This document shows, in pieces, positions 29,061 to 43,200 of a DNA stretch of 64,000 nucleotides. The notes under the pieces are model-generated. The model had not been told where the DNA came from and ran no database searches. It saw only the letters and a program-made list of their open reading frames with translations. Within the stretch, counting starts at the first letter, position 1; each line of letters opens with the position of its first letter. Both the position numbers and the translations under genes were made by a program. Source of the stretch: Glandiceps talaboti (lineage: Eukaryota > Hemichordata > Enteropneusta > Spengelidae); NCBI RefSeq assembly GCF_964340395.1, contig NC_135549.1, positions 17,374,842 through 17,438,841 of the forward strand, in the 5' to 3' direction.

Positions 29061-29574
29061 TATGATTGTTGCTAACTTTGATTACTTATTTTGATGCGAG
29101 ACTTACTGACTGCTGACTCAGAGACTTGCTTTGAAAGTAAAAACTATCGACTATGCAAAATTGCAACGCCCTCAACGATGAGAGTACACAGAAAGTAGGA
29201 TTGTTCCACTTATTTGCCAGGGGCGCAAGGATGGGTGGACAGGACAGACTAGACAGGGAATGGAATGGGTTGTTGTGTTTTTTGGTATTGTAAACTTGTA
29301 GTGAAATATTTCATATGCTTTTTTTCTCTGTGTATTTAATTTCAACTGTAAAAGTGTTAACTAGACTCTGACATTTTCCTTTTTGTTTGGGAAAGTTTGA
29401 TACAAAGACTTCTAACACTGTTCTTGGTGTGATGAAAATAATATTACTTTGTACTTTAGAAAAAGGGGAAAAATGGATACAAAAGATGGAAAACTGGATT
29501 TGTCTTCGTGGTTTCAAAACACATATTTTGCCAATATGTAGTGGTTAGTTGTTCCATTGTCATTACACCATAAC

Positions 29575-29900
29575 ACTGATATTGATATATTTCATTTGAT
29601 TTGGTGTTGGTTGACGAGACTTAGGTTCATGTACATTGTCATGGTGGGGGGGGGGGGGGGTGATATTGGTATATTTCATTTGATTTGGGGCAAGCTGATA
29701 GACAGGTTCATGTACATTGTCATGGTTGGGGGAGGGGTGATATTGGTATATTTCATTTGATTTGGGGTGAGTTGATAAGACTTAGGTTCATGTACATTGT
29801 CATGGTTGGGGGAGGGGTGATATTGGTATATTTCATTTGAGTTGGGGTGAGTTGGTAGACTTAGGTTAATGTACATTGTCATGGTTGGGGGGGGGGGTCT
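29575..29900 (+). repeat. 80-bp minisatellite upstream of NEIL2
   Basis: Four units of about 80 bp share GGTATATTTCATTTGA, a TTAGGTTCATGTACATTGTC block and a G-run. Spacing of the ATGTACATTGTC block is 80, 80 and 79 bp. It lies between the NEIL2 promoter and the CTSC 3' end. Confidence 0.9.
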
Positions 29901-30372
29901 CTTGGAAGCCTTCAGAGGCAGATGTGAGGTTTGCCATCATAGGGGTAAAAATAAAACCATAACACCCATCATCTTTATAACAATTAATTTTATTTATTTA
30001 CCGGTATGTATCAAATTTGCAATATTGTGTTCATTTTGCTTACATTCTGTCATTCATTTAATTTAGGATTGAAACACACGTTCAAAACAATGAAACTTTT
30101 ATAAAGTTTTGATAACCAAATGATATGCATAATAATTACAGACAAGACAATAATACAACAACAACAACAACAACAACAACAAACTGTGTTAAACAAAATA
30201 AGGACCAAGCGTAGATGTACAAGATTAAATGATGCTTAGTTATATAAGTACATGTGTCTTGTGTCTGTATGTGTATGACTGAATGGATAAGTCTATAGAC
30301 CATAATGCCCACCTTGTGCAAAACTTTTTTTTGACTTTTTTTTTCATCACATACACTTTAAATGCACACAAG

Positions 30373-30391
30373 TTTATTTAGGTATTTTATT
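30373..30391 (-). other. Candidate CTSC poly(A) signals
   Basis: Two AATAAA hexamers on the minus strand (TTTATT at 30373-30378 and 30386-30391) lie 110-130 bp after the CTSC stop codon. Confidence 0.6.
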
Positions 30392-30500
30392 TGTTGTGTT
30401 AGATCATTTCTTTGTGAGATATGCTGTTTTACAGTGTTTCACTATTCTGCTTAATAGCTGGCTTGTCCTGATAAAAATGAATCTCCGCATTGGTATTATC

Positions 30501-32602
30501 TTATGGAATTGGGAATGTTTCAACTGCGATACTCTCAATAGCACATTCATCGCTGCCTCTTCGAATACGGAAGTATCCGTCTTCTCCCCATCCAGTTCCC
30601 CAGCTGTTCTTCACAATCCAGTAATTTTCCTTGGTTCTACCATCATACCCATATCCTACAGCCAAGACAGCATGGTTGGTGATTTCGAATGGATTGAAGC
30701 GATCCTCCAGTCCTGTATGTTGATAGATACCACTTTTGTATGACAAAAAGTCTGAATACACCATAAACGATACCGACAGTGGACCATTCTTAACGAGTGC
30801 TACTTTCATGAGTTCTTCATTACAAGCGCCGTAGAAACCACCAACGTAATGGTAATTAGTGGCATAATAACGCTTACAGCTTTTCTCCTTAGCAGGACAG
30901 GATCCATCGCGTCCAGTGTATGGCAAACATGACTCATCGACAAAACCAAAGTCATCAGCATATTTACCAGCTATCAAGTATGGGAAACCACCATCACAGC
31001 CTGAAATATCCAAGTACATATTTATCAGTCATTTCTGTACATGATGAAATCACAGAACTATCTACTTTATAATAATTATTTTAATGATTTTAATATTTAA
31101 AAATGAAAAAGGTATTCAGCAAAATTTGCTCTCATGCTTCATTTAAAACAACCTTCTTCTTTTTAAGTTGAAGCATAGCCAGCCCCTGGAAATATTCACT
31201 TTTATTCCATGGTATATTCAACATTGGTAGTGATCATTACTACCCTTATAGCTTCCATCCATTCATTCATTCATTCATTCATTCACTCACTCACCCACCC
31301 ACCCACCCACCTATTCATTCATCCATCCATCCATCCATCCATCCCATTCATTCATTCATTCATTCATTCATTTGTATTCCATTCTAACTAAATTAACAAT
31401 CACTGTGAAGGATTCTGTAGTGAATGTAAACAACTTTTGACATTTCAAAAACTATGACTTGGATATTTCAAATGATGTACCAGGAAACATTTCAGGTCGG
31501 GGTTTGAATTTAACTGTTATGCTTGGTAGACAGATATATATAGCCAAGATAACTGTTTCAGCGGCTGCAGTTTTCTATTGAATTCCATTGGTCATACAGA
31601 CTATCCCCTTTTAAAGTTGGCAGTCTTGACATGGTGTTTAGTCATCTATGTGCTCTAAAATACTGCATTTAGAAAACATGTCATGTCAAATGAAACACCC
31701 ACAAGGGTCAAATTTGCATGCTGATTTTGAATCTCACCTTGTGAATATTCACTACACTGTACCACATCTTGTGGTGAAATGATGACATCATCAACACTGT
31801 TATTTGTCATGACTTTCAATCTTGCTTCATACATGCCAGCAGATGAGAATGCGAAACAGCTACCACAAGACGCTTGGTCTCTCACAGGTGTGACAAAATT
31901 CTGTCCATCTACATTCCTCCAATCAAATGCTAATGGTAAACTTGCAGCCATTGCTTTGATCTCTGCAGATACAGGGGCAGGTTTAGGTGGGCTGTAATAA
32001 ATGAGATACATGTACTTTGAGTGTATCTATTCTGGTTTTAAACTTATAAACATGACCTATTTACTAGAGTAAACACATTGCAAAAACTTGATTTCAACAA
32101 TTCCTTGGTCTTTCCAGATGACTAACATGTGTAAAACTAAGTTTAGTCCAACTTACACAATGCCAGTATGGTGACCACCAGCTCTCTGCTTCATCTCTTT
32201 CAATGACATGGTCTTATAATCATCATACACGGTTGCTGTCCATGATTTCTGAATTGAGTTAATTGAGTTAATATACTCATTGTTGGCCTTGTATAATCTG
32301 TCCATTGAAACACTGGAAAAATACAACAAATGAAGGTTAGAACAAGTGATTGATTGATCAATCAATCAATAAATAAATAAATCAATCAATCAGTAAACAC
32401 AATCTAATAATTATTTATTCAGTCTACCTTATTCAACAGCCCAACCAAGCAAACACATTAATTAATTAGCCAATTAATCAGTCAACCAACCATCCACTTA
32501 GTTGATAAATCAATTGATTTATCAAAAAAATTATTAATCAATCAATCAATCAATCAATCAACCAACCCACTAAACTAATAAATCAACAATCAAATTAGTC
32601 AG

Positions 32603-32650
<48 letters not shown>

Positions 32651-32803
32651 CCAACCAACCAACCAACTGACCACTCACTCACTCACTCACTCACTCACTC
32701 ACTCACTCACTCACTCACTCACTCACTCACTCACTCACTCACTCACTCACTCACTCACTCACTCACTCAATCAATCAATCAATCAATCAACCAACCAACC
32801 AAC

Positions 32804-32835
<32 letters not shown>

Positions 32836-33482
32836 TACCTGTCTTTGGTTGGGTTGATCTTTGGTGTAGACACTGTATCTGTTTTCTTGCCTGTAAAGCA
32901 AGCCCAGTCTTTACCATCAGCATTGTGAACCCAACCTGGCATTGTTTCTGAACACACACTTGTAGTGACTTTACCATCTACCTTGTACTTAGAGAAGGCA
33001 AAGTACTTCTTGCCGTTTATGACCACTTCAAAACCTTGGTTGTACACCATGGTCCAGAATCCTTGGTTGCCATAGTTATCAAATACTACATCAGGGAACA
33101 ACAGCTCAAAAGAAACTGATTTCACAATTGGACCTGATGGGAGAAACAGTATAAACTTTTAAGCAAGTATTTTTCATATTAAAAAGCTTATGAACTCAGA
33201 AAAATGTAATTCCTAGTACTAGTAGTAGTTTGTCTGTTGCCTCTTACCAATAGACCTTCAAGTTTCTGTTCAAAGTTGAGCACAGAGCAAGGGGTAGTAA
33301 ACATATCTGTTGTTCATACCTGCAAAACCAGTACAATTGAGTGAATTATCGTATCCGCTTTCACCGAGGGAAAACTGCCAATAGCCAGCTACATCATCGT
33401 AAGTACAGTTTCCAGGTGTATCAGCCAGAACGATTGGTAGTAGGACCAGGCATGCACACACATACACCGACACCAGAGCCAT
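30501..33482 (-). CDS. CTSC: Cathepsin C (dipeptidyl peptidase 1)
   Basis: Five coding exons on the minus strand: 33482-33320, 33133-32839, 32312-32157, 31991-31738 and 31000-30501, giving 455 residues (human CTSC has 463). Residues 1-20 are a hydrophobic signal peptide ending VLA before DTPGNCTY, the N-terminus of the exclusion domain that makes this papain-family enzyme an aminodipeptidase. [20 protein letters not shown] and [18 protein letters not shown] match the exclusion domain. Then come the propeptide (IQKSWTAT) and the heavy-chain start [10 protein letters not shown]. The catalytic Cys is about 250 (QASCGSC), His about 399 (TNHAV) and Asn about 421 ([10 protein letters not shown]). 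In mammals it removes N-terminal dipeptides and activates granule serine proteases in lysosomes. The donor of exon 3 is read as ATTGT|GTAAGT. Microsatellites fill introns 2 and 4. Confidence 0.97.
31257..31371 (+). repeat. Tetranucleotide microsatellites in CTSC intron 4
   Basis: Successive CATT, CACC, ATCC and CATT runs within the intron between CTSC exons 31738-31991 and 30501-31000. Confidence 0.95.
32340..32836 (+). repeat. Compound (CAAT)n/(CTCA)n microsatellite in CTSC intron 2
   Basis: About 500 bp of ATCA/ACCA-type tetranucleotides enclosing a nearly pure CTCA run at about 32670-32770. It ends only about 3 bp from the CTSC exon edge at 32839, so the splice donor (GTAATTG on the minus strand) merges into the repeat. 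Length changes could affect that donor context. Confidence 0.93.
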
Positions 33483-34223
33483 TTTGCTGAAATAATATGT
33501 TGATCACTTTCAAAATGCAAGAGAAGGGGCGTATCTATGAGGCGTTGTCCTCGAGTAGTCACGAGCTAGCTCGACAATATAATGTGATCGATGTTGGGTA
33601 TTAATCTACAACTATATCGTATGGATATAAAATAGCGCAATTTGAAATCAAGGTGGAACTGGGGTTCGAATACACAGCACAGAACTGTGATATGTATGCA
33701 TGTTCCAGAACTATTCGTGAGTCATGAGCTAGTGGTGTATGCTAATTATCATTTTGTTCGTCGCAAATACATAAAGATACACACGTACTCTAACTTACTC
33801 ACTTACTTACTCTTATCTGTGCGAAGACACGCACCGGAAAGAAAGTGCAAGTCCCACACAAAGTGAGTAACCAGGATTCGAACCTCTCAAGTGATTGGTA
33901 TCGATAAAGTTTTTGGAAACCATCGTCATCAATTAAGTTATTTTCATCAGAAACATCCATACAATTTCCAGCCAGTTTTAAAGTTTAGTGCACTTCTATA
34001 CATTTTGAAATTTTGTTTATCAATCGGCTCAATACGTTGTCTCTATCTCCGGAAGACAAATATTTATAATGTGTGAATTTTAACTCACCTAGAGGGTTGA
34101 GCATCACCTTACGTCACCCCATTCAGTCACATGATAAGTCTGTTCGTCGTTTACATTCATTTCATATATCGGCGTGTCTTCATTCAGATTTCGACAGTTT
34201 ATTTGTTATAAAAAGAAGACAAA
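33483..34223. promoter_or_regulatory. Divergent promoter region between CTSC and ARL8
   Basis: The 741 bp between the two start codons must hold both promoters. On the ARL8 side TTACGTCA (34109-34116) resembles a CRE/ATF site. GTCACATGAT (34126-34135) is an E-box close to the CLEAR element GTCACGTGAC bound by TFEB-type factors at lysosomal genes. A palindromic CACGAGCTAGCTCG lies near 33560. A B-box-like GGATTCGAACC near 33870 hints at an old SINE fragment. Site function is inference. Confidence 0.5.
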
Positions 34224-37200
34224 ATGATAGCGTTTTTCAGTCGAATACTGGATTGGCTGAAAAGTCTGTTTTGGAAAGAAGAAATGGAGTTAACACTTGT
34301 GGGGCTTCAATATTCGGGCAAGACAACATTTGTAAATGTCATTGCGGTAAGTTTTTTTTTCCTGAGTCTGAGCGTCGACTTTCTTTTATCGTAAAAAATA
34401 TTATATTACGTGTTAAGATTTGGATGAGTAAACTGCATGTGATTGCTTACAATGCAAATTGGGTATAGTTGTCGTGTGCATATGCGTCATGTTATATGAA
34501 CAACCGTAGTTTTCTGTACTGACGTACGTCGTATGTATTCGTTGACCCCTCAGCTCGGAAGGGTAGTTCCGGGGGAGTGAACAATATTGAATACATACAC
34601 AGATTGAACGGTGCTGTGGGACACATAAAACTTGCGATATTTCAGATGTATTTTTTCATAATGAACATTTTCTAGTCATGTATGGGAAGCACTGGAATAG
34701 TGACCACTTGAAAGTGTGTTGTAATATTATTTATTTGGGTATAATTATTTTGACTGCATATTTTGTAGACTGTGTGGTGGTGATTTTCTTCTGCTACTAT
34801 CAATTCATGGGTAGTCAATGACTTGTTTTTTGATCAAATTATCAAAATTCCTTTGAGAGTAAAAAGAACGAATAAATAATGTGATATACAGAGACCTAAA
34901 AAAATGAAATCAGGAAGTACTGAGATTCTGGCAAATAATTGAAAATTGTACATGATGAGGTCACACAATACGGAAATATACGTTTCCTATATTTACACAA
35001 CATATTGTACTACACATAATGTGAGACATGAATTTGAAGTTGTGAATACCGTACATTCTAATAACAAATCAACATTGAAGATCATCATACATAAATTTCA
35101 GGTTACATGTTTGATTTATGGAAAAATTGTATCTTTGTTTCATTTTTAGATGGTTTTGACATCCTCGCCAAAGTAAAATGACCCTACATCAAAGTATATG
35201 TCAAATTTGATAATTATGACAGTACACTACATGACTCGTGCCCTCTAAGTCAATTTGACACTTGGCAGATGCACAGCAATATCTTGTGACCCACAAAAAA
35301 CAATTGATATTCAGCTATTCCTTACTGTACATTGACTTACAAGAACTTAGAATCAAAATGATTGATCTTTTACTAGATTTTGTAACAGTATTAAACATAA
35401 CACCGTAATTTGGCAACTGAGAAGATGAATTAAACATTTAAAGATTCCTAATTGCTATGTTTTGAATTTTGTCTCCCATAGTCTGGTCAATTCAGTGAAG
35501 ATATGATTCCAACTGTAGGATTTAACATGAGAAAAGTTACAAAGGGTAACGTAACAATCAAGGTAAGTTTATAAACACTTCATATTCAACCCCATCCTTT
35601 TACAGAACATATCAGTTTGAAATTTTGAATGTGAAAGAATGTAAGTTATGCTACCTCAAGGTCATCAAATTCCGATATGTTTTGTCACATTACAAATTGT
35701 AATAGGAAAATTTTAGACATCCAATTTGAAAGATATGATTCAGCAGCCTACTTTATTTAGAGTTAAAGGTCAGAGGTCATAGGTCATGATAAGTTAGTTG
35801 AAGAGGAACTGTTCACAATTCAAAAATATCAATCATGGTTATTTCCTCTCATTGTATTACATTCACATTCAACCAGTCAGGTGACCTGGTCCAGACCATA
35901 TTTCTATTTCTATTTTAGCCCCAATAACTGAAAAGTAGCAATGTATGACATGCAGTAGTTTGTTGCTGAGATTCTAGAACATCGAATGGGGTGGGGTATA
36001 AATTTTGTAAAATGACCATTTCGATTTGGAATACACACTGCAGGGTATACCATTACAAATTGACCTTCAAGAAGGGATTAGTGTTTCCAAGGTAAATGTA
36101 CAGGTTAACATATTGTAGTCCAGGCTGTCGTAAAGAAAGAAATAAAACAAGAAGCCATGGATAAACTCTACAGTTGTATGTGGTCTGAAATTAGATTCAA
36201 GAGACAAAAGTTCAAATAAACAGGTGCATGTATGATGTACTGATCACGTCAGAGTTGCATTAATTTATGTATTAATATCATTCATGTCAAGATATATGAA
36301 TTGACATCATTGGCAGTGTATGTATGTGTAGGTCAATGTATAATGTTGTTATGTCATGATAAAACAGTAGTTAACTAACCTTATGAATAAAACAACAATG
36401 TGTAGGTTGGTTGGTTTAATTACCGTGAGTCACACAAAGTTGTTGACTTCATTCTGTCTAAGCTAGTGCCAAGATTGTCTTATATTCATTACTAAAGATG
36501 CCAATATTTTTCTTTTTACCGCAGTGGGTGGGGTGAGATTCTTTTCAAATGTGAAGATAAAAAAAAGTAGGAGATACATTACAGTAAATTGTGATTTGTG
36601 ATTGTTTAGCCTTTATAGATTAAAAGATAATTACAAAATGATGAAGTATTATTTAATGCTTCAATACATCCAATGAATTTAATATCTAATGCTAAGGATG
36701 TCTGCTGTGTGGCACAAGTTGTTTCTCTGTTTTTTTTGAACAAGGACAAATTTTGATTTGTGTAATTATAGTAACACACAAATTAGTATTATTAGATATA
36801 ATCATCAGACATCAGAAAAATGGAAGAGAAAAGAGTTGCTCCCCAGTGTAGTTCTAATGTACACACAAATGTCCTGGGTGGGGGTGGGGTGGGGGGTACA
36901 AATGTATCAATGAATGAACATATAAAGTGTACAAGTCTGGTGACCTTTAGGGGATATTTACAGAAATGACTAGCCAATGGTTCAAGGTCATGAGAAGTGA
37001 AAGGTTCAAGGTGTGATGTTTCCTTTGCTAACAGTATTGTGTTTCTAATCCTAATAATATGGTTATTACTTGATTGTTTATGAGTTGTTTATTAGACTAT
37101 TATATATTATTTGTTAGTTGGCATTTTAGTAATTCTATGCAAGAAATATAACAATAAAGCTTTATGTCATATTGCATGCCCTAGGCAGTTAGTCGTTATT

Positions 37201-40200
37201 GCTGTAATGAAGTCAGTCAGTGATGATTTGGTAGACAAAGAGATCTGTCTATGTCATTCTTTCACCAAATATGTATATTTCCCTTCGTTTTCTTCCATTA
37301 CTGAATTGTGATATGTATATTTCCCTTCGTTTTCTTCCATAACTGAATTGTGATATGTATATTTCCCTCCGTTTTCTTCCATTACTGAATTGTGATATGT
37401 ATATTTGTGATATGTATATTTCCCTCTGTTTTCTTCCATTACTGAATTGTGGTATGTATATTTGTGATATGTATATTTCCCTCTGTTTTCTTCCATTACT
37501 GAATTGTGATATGTGTATTTCCCTCCGTTTTCTTCCATTACTGAATTGTGATATGTTTATTTCTCTCTCAGTTTTGTTTCATTATTGAATGTGTAATGTC
37601 AACATTTCTCTTAGTTTTGTTTCAATATGTCTCTTTCAGCCTTGTTTGTGATATGCATATTTCTGTCTTTATTTTGTTTCATTACTGAATTTCAGAGACG
37701 TTTTCTTTCTATAGGTGTGGGATATTGGTGGCCAGCCAAGATTCAGGAGTATGTGGGAAAGATATTGTCGAGGTGTCAATTGTATAGTGTGAGTATTCAG
37801 TGAAATGCAGTGTAGCTGTCCATTTCTTTTCTGAAGTATGTTAGGAAAGATACCGTCAAGGTGTTAATTGTATATATAGTATTCAGTAAAGTTTATGTTG
37901 CTGTCCATTGCCTTTCTGAAGTATATGGAGAAAGATACAAGCAAGGTATCACTTGTATAATGTGAGAATTCTATGAGATCCTATGTTTTGCTTGCTGAAG
38001 CATATGGGAAAGATTTGCTGAGGTGTCAGTTGTAGTGTTCAATGAAATGCTATATGTTGTTCTCCATTGCTTTGCTGACCTATTTTGGGGAAGATATTGT
38101 CTGATGGCAGTTGTACAGTTACTGAGTATTCAGTGGAATTCTATATTGTTTTTATATTTTTTTGTTGAAGTATGGGGGGGGGGGGAGATATTGTCAGTGG
38201 CAGCTGTACACCATTCAGTGAAATCCTATGTTGCTTTCTATTGTTTTGCCATTTAACATAACATATCAAAATAACCCCAATACTGTCAATATTTTTGGGT
38301 AAATATTCAGAAATCATTTCTCTTTGCAGTGATATTTAATTTCATAATTATATGTATTAAATGTAAAAGCATACGTGTCAAAGTGTAGCATAATGTGTAA
38401 TGTATCAGTCCCATAAAAGTACTAGACTATAATAAAACGTAATGCTACTAGGATGAAATGATAGACTCAAAGTATACCAGATTTATGACTAAGAAAGTTT
38501 TAGAATTGTCATCTACATGTGTATACTATCTATACTATCACCTAGTGTAGATATTTTTATTATCCATGAGTGATTAAAATGGCTTTATTTCATCTAAAAT
38601 TTTAAAGTATCAGTGTTTTGGCTAAGGATGCATGGAAGTAGATAATTTCTACCTTCGTTTCTCTGGTATTTACCAAGGTTCCCCTTCAAAAATTATAATA
38701 CAAGGTTGGAAATTCTATGGAAGGTTAATCAGATTTCCTCGTCTGTTACCAGGGTTCTCAGACCTTAGCAAAAATATTGAGTATGGTTTTGTATATTTCA
38801 CTTTATTTTATTTGTGTCTGCAGTTGCAAATTTTGTAAATGGAAATATTTGAAATATTTCAATGTCTATAATATACATGGATATAATGTTTATGTCAAAT
38901 TAATTTATTGATTACTGGTTTTAATATTCACAAAATTTGAGAGATAGTCATCAAAAAGTTTAAATTATGATTACAAACTCAAAATAGTAGATTTTGACAG
39001 CACACATAATATTGTGCAAAAATTAGCAAAAACACAGTTCTAGTGAAATATAGCATGTTGCCCATGATAAAGTGTTGTGTTACATAACAGATGTGGCCAC
39101 AGACAATGAGACTAATATTAGATACAAATTGAATAGTAAATAGATTCCAGGCATGGTTTTGTTCAAAGACAAGTTATACCCAACCTTGTCAGAATTTAAT
39201 AAAATGAAATGGAATTTTCTAATATAATGTATTCCCAAGTGATCGACCTGTCAGTTTGTGTGTGGAATCTGTGTCTGCTATAGTTGTTCACCGACTCATC
39301 TGTGTAATTTCTAACATGGAAGTTGACTAATAGCAGGTCAGTTTTTGTGGTTTCTCCCACAACAAGGTGAGCACTTGTGATTTTAGGGCACCATATTGAT
39401 AAAATGGAAACTGCAGTTCAAACTATTTGGTTTATTATCAGAATGATACACTTAATAGTTGCCAGACACCATTTTAGCTCATTTTAGTACTTGTATGTCA
39501 AAATTTCAACCTTCATGCAGGGTAACTCTACTCCAAGCCTTAAATAAGTGAGCATTGGAGCATTCATTGTGTATGTTAGCTGTAAGCCCAGTTTAATGAA
39601 AAAAGTCGTGGGGGAGATATTGTCTTTATGTTTGTCATCAAAATAAACCAGTAGCTAGGCGCTCTATGACAGCAAGCTTTGTCTGCCATTGGGGGAGATC
39701 TAGAGTAATATTCTGAAAACAGGAATTTATGAAAATTGATCTTGACATTCATTTTTGTGTAACTCATTTTCATGTTGTTTTGTTGTAGTTATATGGTAGA
39801 TGCAGCTGATCATGAAAAACTAGAAGCATCACGGAATGAACTTCACAATTTACTTGACAAACCACAACTAGCAGGTATTCCGGTGAGTAGTAACTAGTTA
39901 TCTGATAAAATCCTCCAAGTGAAGAAGTAGATAAACCCAGAAAATAACCACATAATGACTAAAGCAATGCTACAGTGTACGTATAGAATTATGAACGGTT
40001 ACCTTTGTTTTGGATTTTCATATTGCTGTTATCTCCGGGTCTATTATTGTTAAGGTAGAATGCACCATGAGGATTTAAATTCTTCAAATCTCTCCAAAAT
40101 TTGCCATATGAAAGCTTCTGCCTGATCCTTTTGAAATATTGAAAAAAAAATGTGGAGATCAATGTTTTGTTTTCAAGGAAATCAACAATCTTTGTATTTT

Positions 40201-43200
40201 TTCGATAAAGTATTTGGTGGCCATATTGGATTCTACAATGGCTTAAAGTTTGATATCATTACATGTTGACGGTAGACATCTATTTTAAAAACGCTTGAGT
40301 TTTCTGACACAAGTTACAGCAAAGTTTTAGAATATTTATTTACAAGACACTTGCAGTACTATACTATTACATGTGTAAGCTGTATTGTAGCATAGACAAG
40401 AGACTTCAAGACAAGACAAGACAGGACAAGATAATGACAGCATTAAAAATGTATTTGTGTAATTATTGGATGTGAGTGTTAGATAGTAGTAGATGATATT
40501 TACTCAGCGTATAAAATGATTTGCTCAGTAATTAAAGGAACCCTGAATGTTTGTTGACTTACAAATACCATACCATCTAAAACACAGTGAAGATTATGTA
40601 ATGATAAATTGTCTACAGGAAGGAATTGTTATAAATGTAGTGGCTGGAAAGAGGCCATGTAATAGGTCTAGACATGCATGTAGACTGCAACATTCGTCTT
40701 GTCACTTCATTCTCACTGGTCTGCTACTATAGGGGATTGGCCGATCACGTGAGGGCTCCCCACCATAGCGTACTTTACAGAATATATCCATCATTTTCAC
40801 ATGTTTACGAGTGATGCAGTGAATGAGACATAATCATATGTGTAATAATAGAGAGGAGAAACAAGTCAACATAAAAATTACCCATCTAATTAACATGTTA
40901 ACACAAATGTTTATGTGACTGTTCCTCTTGAAGTAAGGAGTAAATCATGTCTTTATAACAAGGGGTAATATCATTGGCAGGACCAAATTGATGCAGATAT
41001 TACCTAATGTGGTGGCTTGAAGAGTACACGAGTGTTTTCCACCTGAGTGTTCACATGACTATGAATGATGAAGTGCACGAAAAAAATTAAAAAAGTATTC
41101 GTTTGATTTTTACAATACTTCTTTTGTACTTCAGGTGCTTGTACTTGGTAATAAGAAAGACCTTCCAAATTCCCTTGATGAGAAAGAATTGATTGAACGA
41201 ATGAACTTGGCAGCTATCCAAGATAGGGAAATTTGTTGCTATTCTATCTCCTGCAAAGAGAAAGATAATATTGGTGAGTTGATAGATGTATAGAAATATC
41301 ACAATCAATTACTATAAGAAATCCTGTCATATCACCATTGCTTGATGGGTCTTATACTGGTTGATGAGATATTAGTCCCAAATAATTTTTTTGTTGTTCC
41401 GTGAAAAAAAAATAAGGGTGATCTCTTGAGTCTTGTCACTTCAAGTTGAAGATGAGAAGTGACAAAACGTGAGGGTCACAAGTATTTTCTGGCCAATTGA
41501 AGATTTTGGGGAAATAAAATATACCTGCACAAGCAAAATTTATTGAAAATTTGGAAAAATAATGGCGACTTTGAACATTTGACATGTACGCATGTTTTTA
41601 TGACATACAAACAACTAGGGTACAAATCCTGTATTTTTTGTTCGAACACAATCAATTTGGTTTGCATGTCATGTTCAGACAGAATACCTACTCAAAGTTA
41701 AGTGTTCACCTGTGATCCAATCTAGCTATGAAACTACAGTCACACACGTCACAACTCTAAATGTGTTTTAGTCACCTATTCTCAAATAAAAGGGCTATAT
41801 TTTGAGCAACTCTGTGACAGCTGTAAAGTTAATAAATGTTCAAAAGTGGGTCAAACCAGAGTTTCAGTTGTCTTTGTTTGAGTTTCTATTTCGATTTAAG
41901 GAAGTTTGGTTTATTTTACTCTGTATGTCCCAATTTTCCTAGTCTAGTTCCTATACAGTATTGTTATGGTTTATACCTTCATTCACAGTATAGTCAAGGC
42001 CCTAATCAGGGCTCGAAATTCGCGGTAGTCCCGCGTCCACAGACTACCAATGTTTGTCTCTGGGCTACCAAATTATGTGAGTGGTAGCCCCGTTGGGCTA
42101 CTAAGTTTTGAATGAAACTGTGACAGCCTGATTCCGACGCCTTCCCGGGCCGGAGGCCTCTGAGGTCGCAGTCCTGTGGGACGTGTTCTCGCCAAAATTA
42201 GCGTCAAAATCAGTGCGTCTTTTCCAAATTTGCATCCACACTACATGGTATATCAAATGTACATGATGAAATACATGTACACTGTACACCTGCTCAGGCT
42301 GCTGTACACGTCATTCTTCCATACATCGTATACACAGCTTGTACTTCCAAAATGTCACAACAAAACATTTATATGCAACAATATTCTGTATAGCGATTTA
42401 ATGTTATCTTTCTGTACTTTCAATTTTCCATGGTAATCACTCTCTGGAAATATGCTCTCCGGCCCGAACCCTTCGGGCTCTTCTCGGAGTCAGAGTACAG
42501 TCGGTACAGCACTACAGGAACTAAATTCCATTATTATGACAGCTTTAACTTTCAACTTGACAGAGACACAGTTTTAATGGTGTTTGATAGAATCTTATAC
42601 TGCTGATGAGAACTATTAACTTGGTATACACCTGTCCTACAGATTCGTTTATTCTTGAACGATGCCTAAAACATTCCGTGTGTAAACCACGCTCACGCAA
42701 CCCCATAGAGCATGCAGTGGTGAATGGTAAAATTCACGTAATGCATTCGATCTAGTAGTAGTAGCAAAGCTCAAAAGAAAGTTGAAGTTTTAGTGAGAAT
42801 GAAATGGTGACGTGATGGTTTGAATTTATCTGAGTGAAGTTTTCAGCAAGGACCGTCTACTGATGTAGTCTTAGACTCTGTTTGATTATCTCTTCGCCCA
42901 TGAATGGAAGGGGCTTTGCCGTAATGGCCGTCAGGTATTGATACAAAACCTGTCTAACCCGTCTGTTAATAAGTAACCAATCACGTGGATAGATAATGAT
43001 AATAGCACATAGTTTCTAAACTACCCAAGACGTAGTCTCCACATCAGGAAATGGCCATGGGGCTTATGAAACTGTTTATACGTTTTCCATACGTTGAATC
43101 ATATTCAAATTTTACAGGTCACACTGCACCAAGAGATTTAGCTAATAGTTACAACAAGAACTGCGACTAAATGTCTTATTTTTCATTTCCAATGATAACC

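Noticed and set aside
33860-33890. Second SINE suggested by a minus-strand GGTTCGAATCC-like box
   Set aside because: No A-box, tail or end could be defined; noted only as a hint in the promoter entry.
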